Shown here piece after piece: positions 9,151 to 18,233 of a stretch of DNA of 64,000 bases. The first letter of the stretch is position 1, and every line of letters starts with the position of its first letter. The DNA is from Micrococcales bacterium (GTDB lineage: Bacteria; Actinomycetota; Actinomycetes; S36-B12; UBA10799), in assembly GCA_016719135.1 (NCBI GenBank), contig JADKAV010000018.1:1-64000 (forward strand). Reading direction: 5' to 3'. Under the pieces are notes generated by a model. That model was not told the origin of the DNA. It was given only the letters and a program-made list of their open reading frames with translations, and ran no database searches. The position numbers were made by a program, and so were the translations under genes.

Positions 9151-9186
9151 GAAGGGCCGCACCCCGGGTGAGGAGTGCGGCCCTTC
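9151..9186 (-). terminator. Hairpin terminator of the DUF11 surface-protein gene
   Basis: A perfect 12-bp stem, GAAGGGCCGCAC (9151-9162) with GTGCGGCCCTTC (9175-9186), stands 16 bp beyond the stop codon of the minus-strand surface-protein gene. No long T-run follows. The same stem recurs after the second surface-protein gene at 13651-13685. Confidence 0.75.
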
Positions 9187-9202
9187 GGCTACCTAGTGGC
9201 GC

Positions 9203-12200
9203 TTACCTGAGGATCCAGGACTTGCGCCAGGTGTTGGGCTTGTACCTGTCTTCGAAGCCCTTCTTCGGCTTGCTCCGGACGATCACCGTGACCTTGACTT
9301 TGTCGTAGCCGCGGGTCTTGACCCGGATCTTGCCGCTCTTGGTGACCTTCGTGTCACAGAAGGCCTTCTCACCAGCGGCAGTCTTGCCAGCGGCCGGCAC
9401 AGCACCACGGGCTTGAGGATCTTGCAACTGGACTTCTTGGTCTTGATCTTCTTGACCAGAACCCGGTTGCCGACCTTCTTCGGCTTCGGCTTCACCAGCG
9501 TGACCGTGATCGGGCAGACCTTCTTGTTCACCACTGGGCTGACCACGGCCACCGTGAAGGTGTCTTGCGCCGTGACCGTCGTCCCGTTCTTGTCCTTACC
9601 GGTCACGGTTCCGACGTTGGTCGTCGCCACGGAGATCGACTGGCTGCAGGTGTAGATCCAGGTTTCGGTGGGCTGCAGCTTGGTGTCGCCGTCGGTGTCG
9701 CCGGACTTGTAGACAACCGGTGCGCACCTGTCGTCTGTCACCTTCACATCGGTGAGCGGTGTGTCACCGGGGTTGGTCACCGTGTAGGTGTACGTCACCG
9801 TCTGACCGGGGTTGACCTGGGTCGCAGACGCGGTCTTCACGATCTTGATCCCAGGCTTCAGGATCTCGTTCGTGACCGTCACGGATACGGTCTGGTTCTT
9901 CTCAGTGACCTTGACCTTACCGTCTGCTGGGTCGTACACCGGGTCGGAGAACGACCAGCCTGCCGGCGGATCATTCGGCTTGACCTCGGTCACCTGGCAT
10001 TCGGTTCCGGTGGGGATGCCCGTGATGGTCTCGGACTCCCCGGCCTTCAGAGACACCGTTCCCTGCGCCTCGTCCTGGCACTTGTAGCCTATGTCGAATG
10101 CCTTGTCGTAGCCCGAGGTCTTCGGGTTGAACGACTTGGTGATCGTCAACGACCCCAGGTCGCGGGTGTTGACGATTGTGCAGACGACCTTCGCGTCGGT
10201 CCTCAACGTGATCTTGTCCTTGACGTTGAGCGCCTCGTCGTAGTTGGACGGCACCATGTCCTCCTTGGCCGGAAGGCAGACCCAGTCACTGGGGCTGTAA
10301 CCGCCGGGGCCAGTCTCGTTGAGCTTGTACTCAATTTCCGACCAGACCTCCGTGAGCTCTCCCTGGCCACCGAGGTTCTTCACCTTGGGTGCCTTGTCGT
10401 TGTCCACAACTTCCGCGGTCAACGTCCAGTCGTTCGGATTGCCCTTGCCCTCAACCTGCTTGTCCAGTTGCAGCCAGGCCTTGAGGACCTTCACGGTGAC
10501 GTGTCGGTGTCGGTGACCTCGGTGTTGGGGTTGTCCTTACCGGTCGCGGTGGCGATGTTGGTCGTGGTGTTCTGCGGGTTCTGGCTGCACTCGTGGCAGA
10601 TTTCACCCTTTTTCCAGCAGGGCGTCTGGTTGCCGCCGGTCTTGACCGGTCGGTCATCCGGTGGTGCACTTGTCATCGGCCAGGCTCCATCTTTCAGCAG
10701 GGCGTCGGTGCCGGTGTTGGTGACCACGAAGGTGTACTTCACCGGGTCGCCAGGCAAGACCTCCCGACTTGTTGGCGGTCTTGACCACCTTGATGCCCGG
10801 CAGGGACCTTCACGGTGACCGTGTCGGTGTCGGTGACCTCGGTGTTGAGGTTGTCCTTACCGGTCGCGGTGGCGATGTTGGTCGTGGTGTTCTGCAGGTT
10901 CTGGCTGCACTCGTAGGTCCAGATTTCACCCTTTTCCAGCAGGGCGTCCTGGTTGCCGCCGGTCTTGACCGGTCCGGTCATCCCGGTGGTGCACTTGTCA
11001 TCGGCCAGGCTCACGTCTTTCAACGGGGCGTCGGTGCCGGTGTTGGTCACCACGAAGGTGTACTTCACCGGGTCGCCGGGCTTGACCTCCGACTTGTTGG
11101 CGGTCTTGACCACCTTGATACCCGGCTTGAGGACCTTCACGGTGACCGTGTCGGTGTCGGTGACCTCGGTGTTGAGGTTGTCCGTACCGCAGATCGCGGT
11201 GGCGATGTTGGTCGTGGTGTTCTACCGGTTCTGGCTGCACTCCGTAGGTCAGATTTCACCCTTTTCCAGCGGGGCGTCCTGGTTGCCGCCGGTCTTGACC
11301 GGTCGGTCTCCGGTGGCTACCTCGCCTTGTCATCGGCCGGGCTCACGTCTTTCAACAGGGCGTCGGTGCCGGTGTTGGTCACCACGAAGGTGTACTTCAC
11401 CGGGTCGCCGGGCTTGACCTCCGACTTGTTGGCGGTCTTGACCACCTTGATACCCGGCTTGAGGACCTTCACGGTGACCGTGTCGGTGTCGGTGACCTCG
11501 GTGTTGAGGTTGTCCTTACCGGTCGCGGTGGCGATGTTGGTCGTGGTGTTCTGCAGGTTCTGGCTGCACTCGTAGGTCCAGATTTCACCCTTTTCCAGCA
11601 GGGCGTCCTGGTTGCCGCCGGTCTTGACCGGTGGCGACGGCCGTCCTCGGTGGTGCCTTGTCATCAGCCGGGCTCAGATCTTTCGGTGGTCAGCAGGGGC
11701 GTCGGTGCCGGTGTTGGTCCACCGGGGAGCACCTGTCGTAGGTGTCCACTTCACCGGGTCACCGGGCTTGACCTCCGAGTAGGTTGGTTCGGTCTTGACC
11801 GCCAATGATCCCGGCTTGAGGACCTTCACGGTGACCGTGTCGGTGTCGGTGACCGTCTGGTTGTTCGGGTCTTTACCGGTCGCGGTGGCGATGTTGGTCG
11901 TGGTGTTCTGCAGGTTCTGGCTGCACTCGTAGGTCCAGATTTCACCCTTTTCCAGCAGGGCGTCCTGGTTGCCGCCGGTCTTGACCGGTCCGGTCATCCC
12001 GGTGGTGCACTTGTCATCGGCCAGGCTCACGTTGCTCAAAGGCGATATGCCGGTGTTGGTCACCACGAAGGTGTACTTCACCGGGTCGCCGGGCTTGACC
12101 TCCGACTTGTTGGCGGTCTTCACCACGTTGATGCCCGGGGGAATGAACTTGTTGGTGTAGGTGCACGTGATTGCCAGGGAAGCCTGGCTGGTTGCATCGG

Positions 12201-13305
12201 GGACGTTTGCGAGCGTGGCGGTCTTGCCACTGGTTGTCACCACCCTGAACAACCTGGCCTGCGCCATCTACGCATTTGACGTCCTGGAACTGCCAGTTCG
12301 CGGGGCTCGTCCCCTCGGTGATCGTGACGGTCTCACTGCCGGCGCGGATGGGCTTCTGGTACTCAGCGGTCCCGCCGTTCGTCTTGGGGGGAGTCAAGTT
12401 GCCGGGGCTCGTCTTCCAAGGGGATCCGACCAGGTCGCTGGTCGAAGTGAAGGGGAAGTCGGTGGTTGAAGTCGGAGCAGTTACGCCCTGATCCCACACG
12501 ACCTTCTTCACCAGCTTGACGGGGCGTTTCTGGGCCAGTTTGCCATAGAGACACCCGGTCGTCGTGGTTCCTTCGGTAGTGATGAACTTAGTCTTCGCTT
12601 TTCCCACGGGCCTCGCCGGACAAAAAGCGGTCTTCGGGTCTTTGGGGTCTGTGAAACTGGGCTCTGTGAAACCGCTGGACACCAAAGCGAATGGGTAGCC
12701 GTCGATCGTGAGCTCGCCTGTAGGCGTGTCCGTGAATTTCAGAATATCGTCGGCGCAGTTTTTCTGTTCAGGGTCAACCTCGTCAGTGCAACCGTTGTTG
12801 GTTTCCCAAAGGTCGTAAGGGAATGCAAATGCGGTGTTCTTGAGCTCGATCTTCAGATCGCCGATGAAGTGGGTGTCGTTCTGGGGCTCGTCGGTGTTAA
12901 TCGGATTGTTGTAGTGCTTCATTGTTCCGAGCAGAAACGACACGCCAGTGTCGGTACTGGTCTCAGCCGTGGGCGTGATGCCAATGGCACTCTGATTGCT
13001 TCGGTTGAGGTCGTCCGAGCAGGGCCTTCCATGGCCGGCTGCCGCCTCGTTGGGGTTGTTGACCCAGAGTGTCTTGTCGGGCGGGTTTGTCGAGGTGTCA
13101 GGCGGGTCGAATCGCACGCAGTTGCCGGCCGGGTGCTGTCCCTCCCCTTGTGTCCCGCCATCTGCGCCTTCACGGCTCCGATGTTCACGGCGCCAGCCGC
13201 CGCCGCCGGTGCAGCAGTAGCGACCGTGCCAGCCACTGCCCCAGCCGTCACCAACCCGGCCACGACCGCTGTCGACGTGATCGCCGACAAGAGTTTCCTA
13301 AACAT
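9203..13305 (-). CDS. Large secreted repeat protein with DUF11/DUF5979 domains, many frameshifts as given
   Basis: Start ATG at 13305 after GGGAGG, with a Sec signal peptide (MFRKLLSAITSTAVVAGLVTA... AAPAAAA). After a frame change near 13180 comes an N-terminal region with GHGRPCSDDLN and LLGTMKHYNNPI, resembling choice-of-anchor-type domains. Then follow a prealbumin-like segment, about five near-identical DUF11-type repeats (VVKTANKSEVKPGDPVKYTF ... ECSQNLQNTTTNIATATGKD), a DUF5979 pair (SLTITKSFNPKTSGYDKAFD), a divergent DUF11 repeat, and a basic C-terminal module ending NTWRKSWILR. About 1,365 residues. Frame changes near 13180, 12230, 11660, 11270, 10750, 10490 and 9400 are probably consensus errors, mostly in repeats. 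There is no LPXTG motif. Likely a cell-surface stalk or adhesin; function inferred only from domains. Confidence 0.8.
10492..12145 (-). repeat. Tandem DUF11-coding repeats, about 327-332 bp each
   Basis: A highly conserved segment recurs with anchor points at 10492, 10811, 11138, 11470 and 11827, spacings of 319, 327, 332 and 357 bp. Each unit encodes about 108 residues with the VTNTG and ECSQN segments. The divergent sixth copy lies near 9540-9870. Spacings that are not multiples of three reflect indels in individual copies, which suggests either assembly difficulty in the array or decay of some copies. Confidence 0.85.
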
Positions 13306-13650
13306 GGTGGTGCCTCCCGTTTTCTCCCCGGTTCGCGCCGGAAACAGATGTGATTGCTGGATCAAAGATTTGATAGAGGAACGTATATCGACCTGCAGAC
13401 ACGTAACCCACGGTTATCACCGTTTTCCTCCCGGCCTGCCGATGGGCCTACCTGCCATCGGCTATTTGGCTGACCCAAATGTAACTCTGCGTCGTGGTCA
13501 CTTTATATCCCTCGTTCGGGCTAATTTGCGCCAGGAAACCATACTGGATAAGGTGCGCCACGTCTCGTATCCACGCTGCGTAAACGACCGAATACGTGGC
13601 GTGGCATTCCCCCCCCTGACCCGGTGGTCACGCTCCGTGAACGGCCACGA
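13306..13650. other. Upstream region of the DUF11 gene, no coding sequence seen
   Basis: This 345-bp stretch is less GC-rich than its surroundings and separates the DUF11 gene from the terminator of the vWFA gene. It must hold the promoter of the DUF11 gene. I see an 8-bp inverted repeat GCCGATGG/CCATCGGC (13438-13445 with 13455-13462) and scattered AT-rich spots (for example GTATATCG near 13383), but no clear -35/-10 pair. Confidence 0.5.
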
Positions 13651-13685
13651 CGAAGGGCCGCACCCCTTTCGAGTGCGGCCCTTCG
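13651..13685 (-). terminator. Hairpin terminator of the vWFA surface-protein gene
   Basis: A perfect 13-bp stem, CGAAGGGCCGCAC (13651-13663) with GTGCGGCCCTTCG (13673-13685), with a 9-nt loop, stands 11 bp beyond the stop of the minus-strand vWFA gene. Twelve of the stem bases are identical to the terminator at 9151-9186. Confidence 0.78.
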
Positions 13686-13696
13686 CGACTAGCCAG

Positions 13697-15856
13697 TTAC
13701 CGCAGGATCCAGGACTTGCGCCAGGTGTTGGGCTTCCAGCGGTCGGTGAATCCGGGCTTCGGCTTGCTGCGCACGACTACCGTCACTTTGACGGCGTCGT
13801 AGCCCTTGGTCTTGACCGTGATGCGGCCCTTCTTGGTGACCTTCGTGTCGCAGAAGGCCGTCTCACCTGCCGCACTGCTTGCCAGCGGCCGGCAGAGCAC
13901 CACCGGCTAGACGATCTTGCAAGGACTTCTTGGTCTTGATCTTGTCGGTCATGATCCGGTTGCCGACCTTCTTCGGCTGCGGCTTGTGCAGCGTCACCGT
14001 CGATCGGGCAGATCTTCTTGGACACCACGGGGCTGACCTGGGCGATCGAGTTGACCACTGTGACGCCAACTCCCTGGTCCTTGGTTGTCACCGTCGCTTG
14101 CCCGTTGGCCGGGCTATACGTCGGCGGGTTGAACGTCCAGCCCGTCGGATTCGGCGGCAACGCCGGCTCCACGACCGTGCAGACGGTGCCGGTCGGCAGT
14201 CCGCTGATGGTCTGCGACTGGCCCGCGCCCAGCGACACCGTGCCGTTCTTCACCGGATCGGCACCATCCACGCAGGTGTAGTTGATGTCGAACGTCCCGG
14301 TGTAGCCGGACTGCTGTGCGTTGAACTCCTTCGTGATCGTCAGCGAACCAAGATCGCGGGTGTTGACAATCGTGCACGTGACCTTCTGGCCCCTCTTCAG
14401 CGTGATCTTGTCGCCGTCGTTGAGCTTGCTGTCGACCGCAGCCGGTACAGGCTCCTCGCCAGCAGGCAGACACACCCAGTCGCTGGGGGAGTATCCGCCG
14501 GGACCGGACTCACCCAGGGTGTACTCCACGCCCCACCAGACCTTGGTGAAGTCGCCGGAGCCGCCAAGGTTCTCAACGCTCGGGGCACCTTGCGGTCCGG
14601 TGGCAGTCAATGTCCAGGTATTTGGATTGGCCTTACCCTGGACCTCTTTGACCAGTTTCAACCGCGCGGTGTCGCGAGATTCGTTCGTGGCGGTACATGA
14701 AACGATCTCCTTGGGTTCAATCTTGCCGAGGTTCCACTGACCGTTGTCGAGCGTGGCGGTGAACTCACGTTGAGTGCCCTCTACCAGGTTCTTCGCTACG
14801 CAGACCAGATCTGGTTGTATCTCGTAGCCAGGCTGCTGGACTTCCTTCACAATCACGGGGTCGGTATCAAAGTTGCCGGCCGGTTCCCACTGAAAGTTGG
14901 CCGCGCCACCCTGGCTGGTCGTCTGGGACTTGGTGCTGGGCGTATCCGCTGCAATGGGGTCATCGCCCGGCTCAACCCATGCGCCCCCACCTTCGCGAAT
15001 CGTGACGGTCGTGTCGAACTTCCAGCCGTCAGCCGGTACGGGTTCCGGGTTGTCCGACGAAGTCACCACTTTGTTGATGGTCAGCGAAGGGGCGCACAAT
15101 TCCACCGCGATGGTCTTCAGGGTTTTGGCGAGTGTGGCGTAGCTCGTCGTTTGCGTGAACCCAGCCGATGAGAAGTTCGATCCATCGGCCAGGAGCTCGA
15201 CGTCGCTGGTGACCTTCTGGATAGGCGTCAGATTGACGCCGTCACCGACGGCAATGCCGAACATGTGAACACCGTCGCCTTTCATCTGGTTGGCGATGGT
15301 GATCGCGGCATTCGTCGCAGTAACAGTACCCGCGCCGCCACCGCCACTGGAGTTCGTTGTATTTGGATTGCCATCGGTGATGAAGACGATCAGATCCGGC
15401 GCGCCGGGAAAGTCGAAGTTGCCCTGGGACTTCAGGAGGCCGTCCTGCCAGTTCGTCCAGCCCTCCGAGATGAGGTTGTCGTAACTGCCCTTGATAGTGG
15501 GCAGGTTTGCCGTTGTGAGCGCGGTCGGCGGTAGATTCGCGCCCTGGGTCAGAGGACTGTCGTCGAGGAATCCTCTGCGTTGAGAAACTTGTGACGGACA
15601 CGGTCGAACCCGTGTCGGCCAGCGACTCCACAAAGGACGTGGAGGCATCTTTGAGATTCTGGATGCCCGTCTCGCCGATAGAACCCGACGAATCAAGGAC
15701 AAGTCCAAAATTCAGGCCGCACTGGGCATTCAGGTCCGGGTTCGGGTCGGAGGGAAAGTACTCCGTGGCAGATCCGGGGGTTGCCCCGGCACCCACCAAC
15801 AAGGCTGCTAACACCCCTGCCGATGTGATTGCCCCCACCGCTCGCTTTAGAACCAT
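13697..15856 (-). CDS. Secreted vWFA-domain surface protein with DUF5979 repeats, frameshifted as given
   Basis: ATG 15856 follows AGGAGG (15864-15869) and a Sec signal peptide (MVLKRAVGAITSAGVLAALL). A von Willebrand A domain comes next: the metal-site motif LDSSGSIGE near residue 55 and VFITDGNPNTT farther on; a frame change near 15565 interrupts it. Prealbumin/DUF5979-like domains follow (TINKVVTSSDNPEPV; RLKLVKEVQGKANPNTW; SLTITKEFNAQQSGYTG). The protein ends in the same basic four-cysteine module as its neighbour, finishing NTWRKSWILR. Further frame changes fall near 14005 and 13905. About 719 residues. Its domain layout suggests a tip adhesin of a surface structure whose stalk could be the DUF11 protein; that partnership is inference. 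It has its own leader and terminator. Confidence 0.82.
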
Positions 15857-16015
15857 TGTCGTTGCCTCCTCGTTCGTGTCTCAGTGTTGAGACCGTTCGC
15901 TGCCGCGTCGGGGAGAGGTCGATCAGAGGGCGAGAGACACGCTCCGTAGTCAGAGGAGGCGTCTCGCCCCCCGTTTGACTGACATGCTCTCGACTTATTG
16001 GCGGCTCTTAGACTA

Positions 16016-16045
16016 GGCCGATGTAAGGCAATCCTTACATCGGCC
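16016..16045 (-). terminator. Perfect 13-bp inverted repeat downstream of glpD
   Basis: GGCCGATGTAAGG (16016-16028) pairs perfectly with CCTTACATCGGCC (16033-16045) around a CAAT loop. It lies 100 bp past the glpD stop and about 160 bp before the vWFA gene on the same strand. A terminator for glpD is the simplest reading; the lack of a T-run and the perfect symmetry also allow an operator for the vWFA promoter. Confidence 0.6.
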
Positions 16046-16145
16046 ATAAGGGCCGGTATAAACCGACCACAGTCTGATTTGTGGCCGAATGTGGCCATTT
16101 CGTCCGCAATACGGCGTGGCAACTCCGCCTGCGAGACGCAACGAC

Positions 16146-17636
16146 TCAGATGGAGTCCCAGACGCCCTTCACAGCGTCTTGCGCAGCGGCGGCCGCATCG
16201 TCAACCATGGTCACTCTGAGTCGCGTGTCGGCGGCCTCCGTGGAATTAAGTGCCCCCTCCGCCTGACGCGCCCACAGCACCTCCACCTTCAGCGCCGCCG
16301 TCCCCTCGACGAGTTCCCCCAACGCTGGATCCCGGTCGATCGCGTCCTTCAACAACGATGCCTCGCTACCGAATCGGCGGGTCAAGCGGTCGCGGCTGCG
16401 GCTGTCTCCAGGTGCGCCGACCAGCGTGATGCCGGCAGTCGGGCACGGTCGATCGCTGATCAGGTCGACGGCGTCCTCAGCCATCTTTCGGTAAGTGGTG
16501 AGCTTGCCGCCGGTGACCGCGATGACGCTGTTCGGCTGTCGGGCGATCAGGTGTCGGCGAGAGATGTCGGCGGTCTTGGCGTGGGCATCGCTGACCAGCG
16601 GCCGAAGCCCGCTGTACGTGCCGATGACGTCCTCTTCACGCAGGGGTATCGCCAGTGCCGCGGAGATCCGTTCGCGCAGCCACGCGAGCTCATCGGCGGT
16701 CGGTTCCGGGGGATCCGGCTGCAGCGAATCCGTGGGCAGGTCGGTCAGGCCGACGTAGGTGATTCCCTCGGGTTCGGGAATCGCGAACACGAACCGTCCG
16801 AACTCCCCGGGGATGGCCACAGGCATGCAGGCGGTCGGGTTGCCCAGGCGTTCGGACTTCACGACCAGGTGTGTGCCCCGGCTCGGGCTCAACGCGATCT
16901 CGGGATTGAGTTCCTGGGTCCACACGCCGGTGCACGTGATGATGTGTTCGGCCGTGATCGCGAACTCGCCGTCCTCGTCGCGCAAGGTGGCATGGCCGTC
17001 GCCGAGGCTGATGGCGTCGACGTGGGTGAGGATGTCGGCGCCGTACGCCGCGGCGGTTCGCGCCACGGCCACCACGAGCCGGGCGTCGTCCTCCACCTGG
17101 CCGTCCCAGCCGACGATGCCGCCCTTGAGTCCATCAGGACGCAGCGCTGGGCACATTTTGAGTGCGGTGCTGGCGTTCACGAACCGTGCCCGGGGCAGGA
17201 CGTCGCGTTTGGTGCCGGACAGCTTGCGCAGCACGTCGCCGGCGACCAGACCCGCGTAGCTGACGTACGGGTCGACGCCGCCGTAGTTGGGGATCAGGGT
17301 CGGCAGGGCGCGGATCAGGTGCGGCGCGATCTTCGTGATCAGCAGGTGGCGTTCCTTCGCGCTCTCTAGGGCGACGTCGACGTGTCCGGTGGCCAGGTAG
17401 CGCAGCCCGCCGTGGATGAGTTTGCTGCTCCAGCGGCTGGTCCCGTGGGCCAGGTCGTGGCGTTCGACGAGGGTGACCTGCATGCCGCGTGCGGCCGCGT
17501 CCAGGGCCACGCCGACGCCGGTAATGCCACCGCCGACCACGAGGACCTCCGTGGCTCCGGCGTCGCGCAGTCGGCGCAGGCCGGCCGAACGGCGGTCGGC
17601 GTTGAGCAGGCTGCTGGGGTCACCGGGGCGGATCAT
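16146..17636 (-). CDS. glpD: FAD-dependent glycerol-3-phosphate dehydrogenase
   Basis: GlpD oxidises glycerol-3-phosphate to dihydroxyacetone phosphate and passes electrons to the respiratory chain at the membrane. The FAD dinucleotide fold VLVVGGGITGVGVALDAAARG is near residue 17, followed by HDLAHGTSRWSSKLIHGGLRYL, the GlpD signature; later come THLVVK, FAIPEPEGITYVGLTD and VTGGKLTTYRKMAEDAVD. At 496 residues it is slightly shorter than the roughly 550 of many GlpDs, with a reduced C-terminal domain. ATG 17636 overlaps the tetR stop, so the two form one operon reading tetR-glpD. Confidence 0.95.
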   Translation of the reverse strand: MIRPGDPSSLLNADRRSAGLRRLRDAGATEVLVVGGGITGVGVALDAAARGMQVTLVERHDLAHGTSRWSSKLIHGGLRYLATGHVDVALESAKERHLLITKIAPHLIRALPTLIPNYGGVDPYVSYAGLVAGDVLRKLSGTKRDVLPRARFVNASTALKMCPALRPDGLKGGIVGWDGQVEDDARLVVAVARTAAAYGADILTHVDAISLGDGHATLRDEDGEFAITAEHIITCTGVWTQELNPEIALSPSRGTHLVVKSERLGNPTACMPVAIPGEFGRFVFAIPEPEGITYVGLTDLPTDSLQPDPPEPTADELAWLRERISAALAIPLREEDVIGTYSGLRPLVSDAHAKTADISRRHLIARQPNSVIAVTGGKLTTYRKMAEDAVDLISDRPCPTAGITLVGAPGDSRSRDRLTRRFGSEASLLKDAIDRDPALGELVEGTAALKVEVLWARQAEGALNSTEAADTRLRVTMVDDAAAAAQDAVKGVWDSI

Positions 17637-18199
17637 GAGAGATATCCCTTCACGAGCAGACGCAGTTCGGCGTCTGTGCCACCGATCTGGTGGGCGAAAA
17701 CGAATGTCTGTGCGACCAGCACGAGAGTCAGCGACATGGCGTCCGGGTTGCCCTCGCGCACGCTCCCGTCGCCGCTGTCGGGCTGCCCTTCGACGATCAG
17801 TCGGTGCAGGACCGTGCGGGCCAGGCGCTGGGTCGCGCCGAGCCGACCGCTGATCCACTCGGTCAGTTCCTCCGGTTCGTGGCGGATGACGGCTTGCATG
17901 AGGGGGTGGTCGTTGATCCGGCTCACCGACGTGACGACAATCTCTGCGATCCGTTCGCGCTGGGTCGCGGCCTCCAATGTCATGGTCTGCGCGACGATGC
18001 CGCCGAGTTCCCGGTTGAACAACGCGGCGATGATCGCGTGGCGGTCGGGGAACTTGCGGTACACGGTCATCCTCGACACCCCGGCGGTCTCGGCGATCGC
18101 CGAGATGTTGGCAGCGGCCGGACCCCCGTCGATGATCAGGGCGCTGGCGGCGTCGAGGATCCGGGAACTCGACTCATCGACCATTGGCTGTGACACCAT
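17633..18199 (-). CDS. TetR-family transcriptional repressor
   Basis: A 188-residue TetR regulator. The N-terminal helix-turn-helix region reads SSRILDAASALIIDGGPAAANISAIAETAG with VSRMTVYRKFPDRHAIIAALF, the canonical spacing. The C-terminal ligand domain is unrecognised. Start ATG 18199, with an alternative ATG five codons in. A perfect inverted repeat (18203-18215) lies immediately upstream, between this gene and the divergent FAD oxidase, so the protein probably represses both its own operon with glpD and the oxidase gene. Confidence 0.9.
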   Translation of the reverse strand: MVSQPMVDESSSRILDAASALIIDGGPAAANISAIAETAGVSRMTVYRKFPDRHAIIAALFNRELGGIVAQTMTLEAATQRERIAEIVVTSVSRINDHPLMQAVIRHEPEELTEWISGRLGATQRLARTVLHRLIVEGQPDSGDGSVREGNPDAMSLTLVLVAQTFVFAHQIGGTDAELRLLVKGYLS

Positions 18200-18202
18200 G
18201 AG

Positions 18203-18215
18203 TGTTAGTGTAACA
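18203..18215. promoter_or_regulatory. Putative TetR operator
   Basis: TGTTA-GTG-TAACA is a perfect 5-bp inverted repeat with a 3-bp centre, placed in the 34-bp gap between the divergent tetR and FAD-oxidase starts. Position and symmetry fit a TetR-type operator controlling both directions. Inference; binding is untested. Confidence 0.6.
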
Positions 18216-18233
18216 AGGACGAGTGGAGGTCAC

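Noticed and set aside
9565..10818. 417-codon plus-strand frame opposite the DUF11 protein
   Set aside because: Its repeats merely mirror the DUF11 repeats and it lacks a plausible start region.
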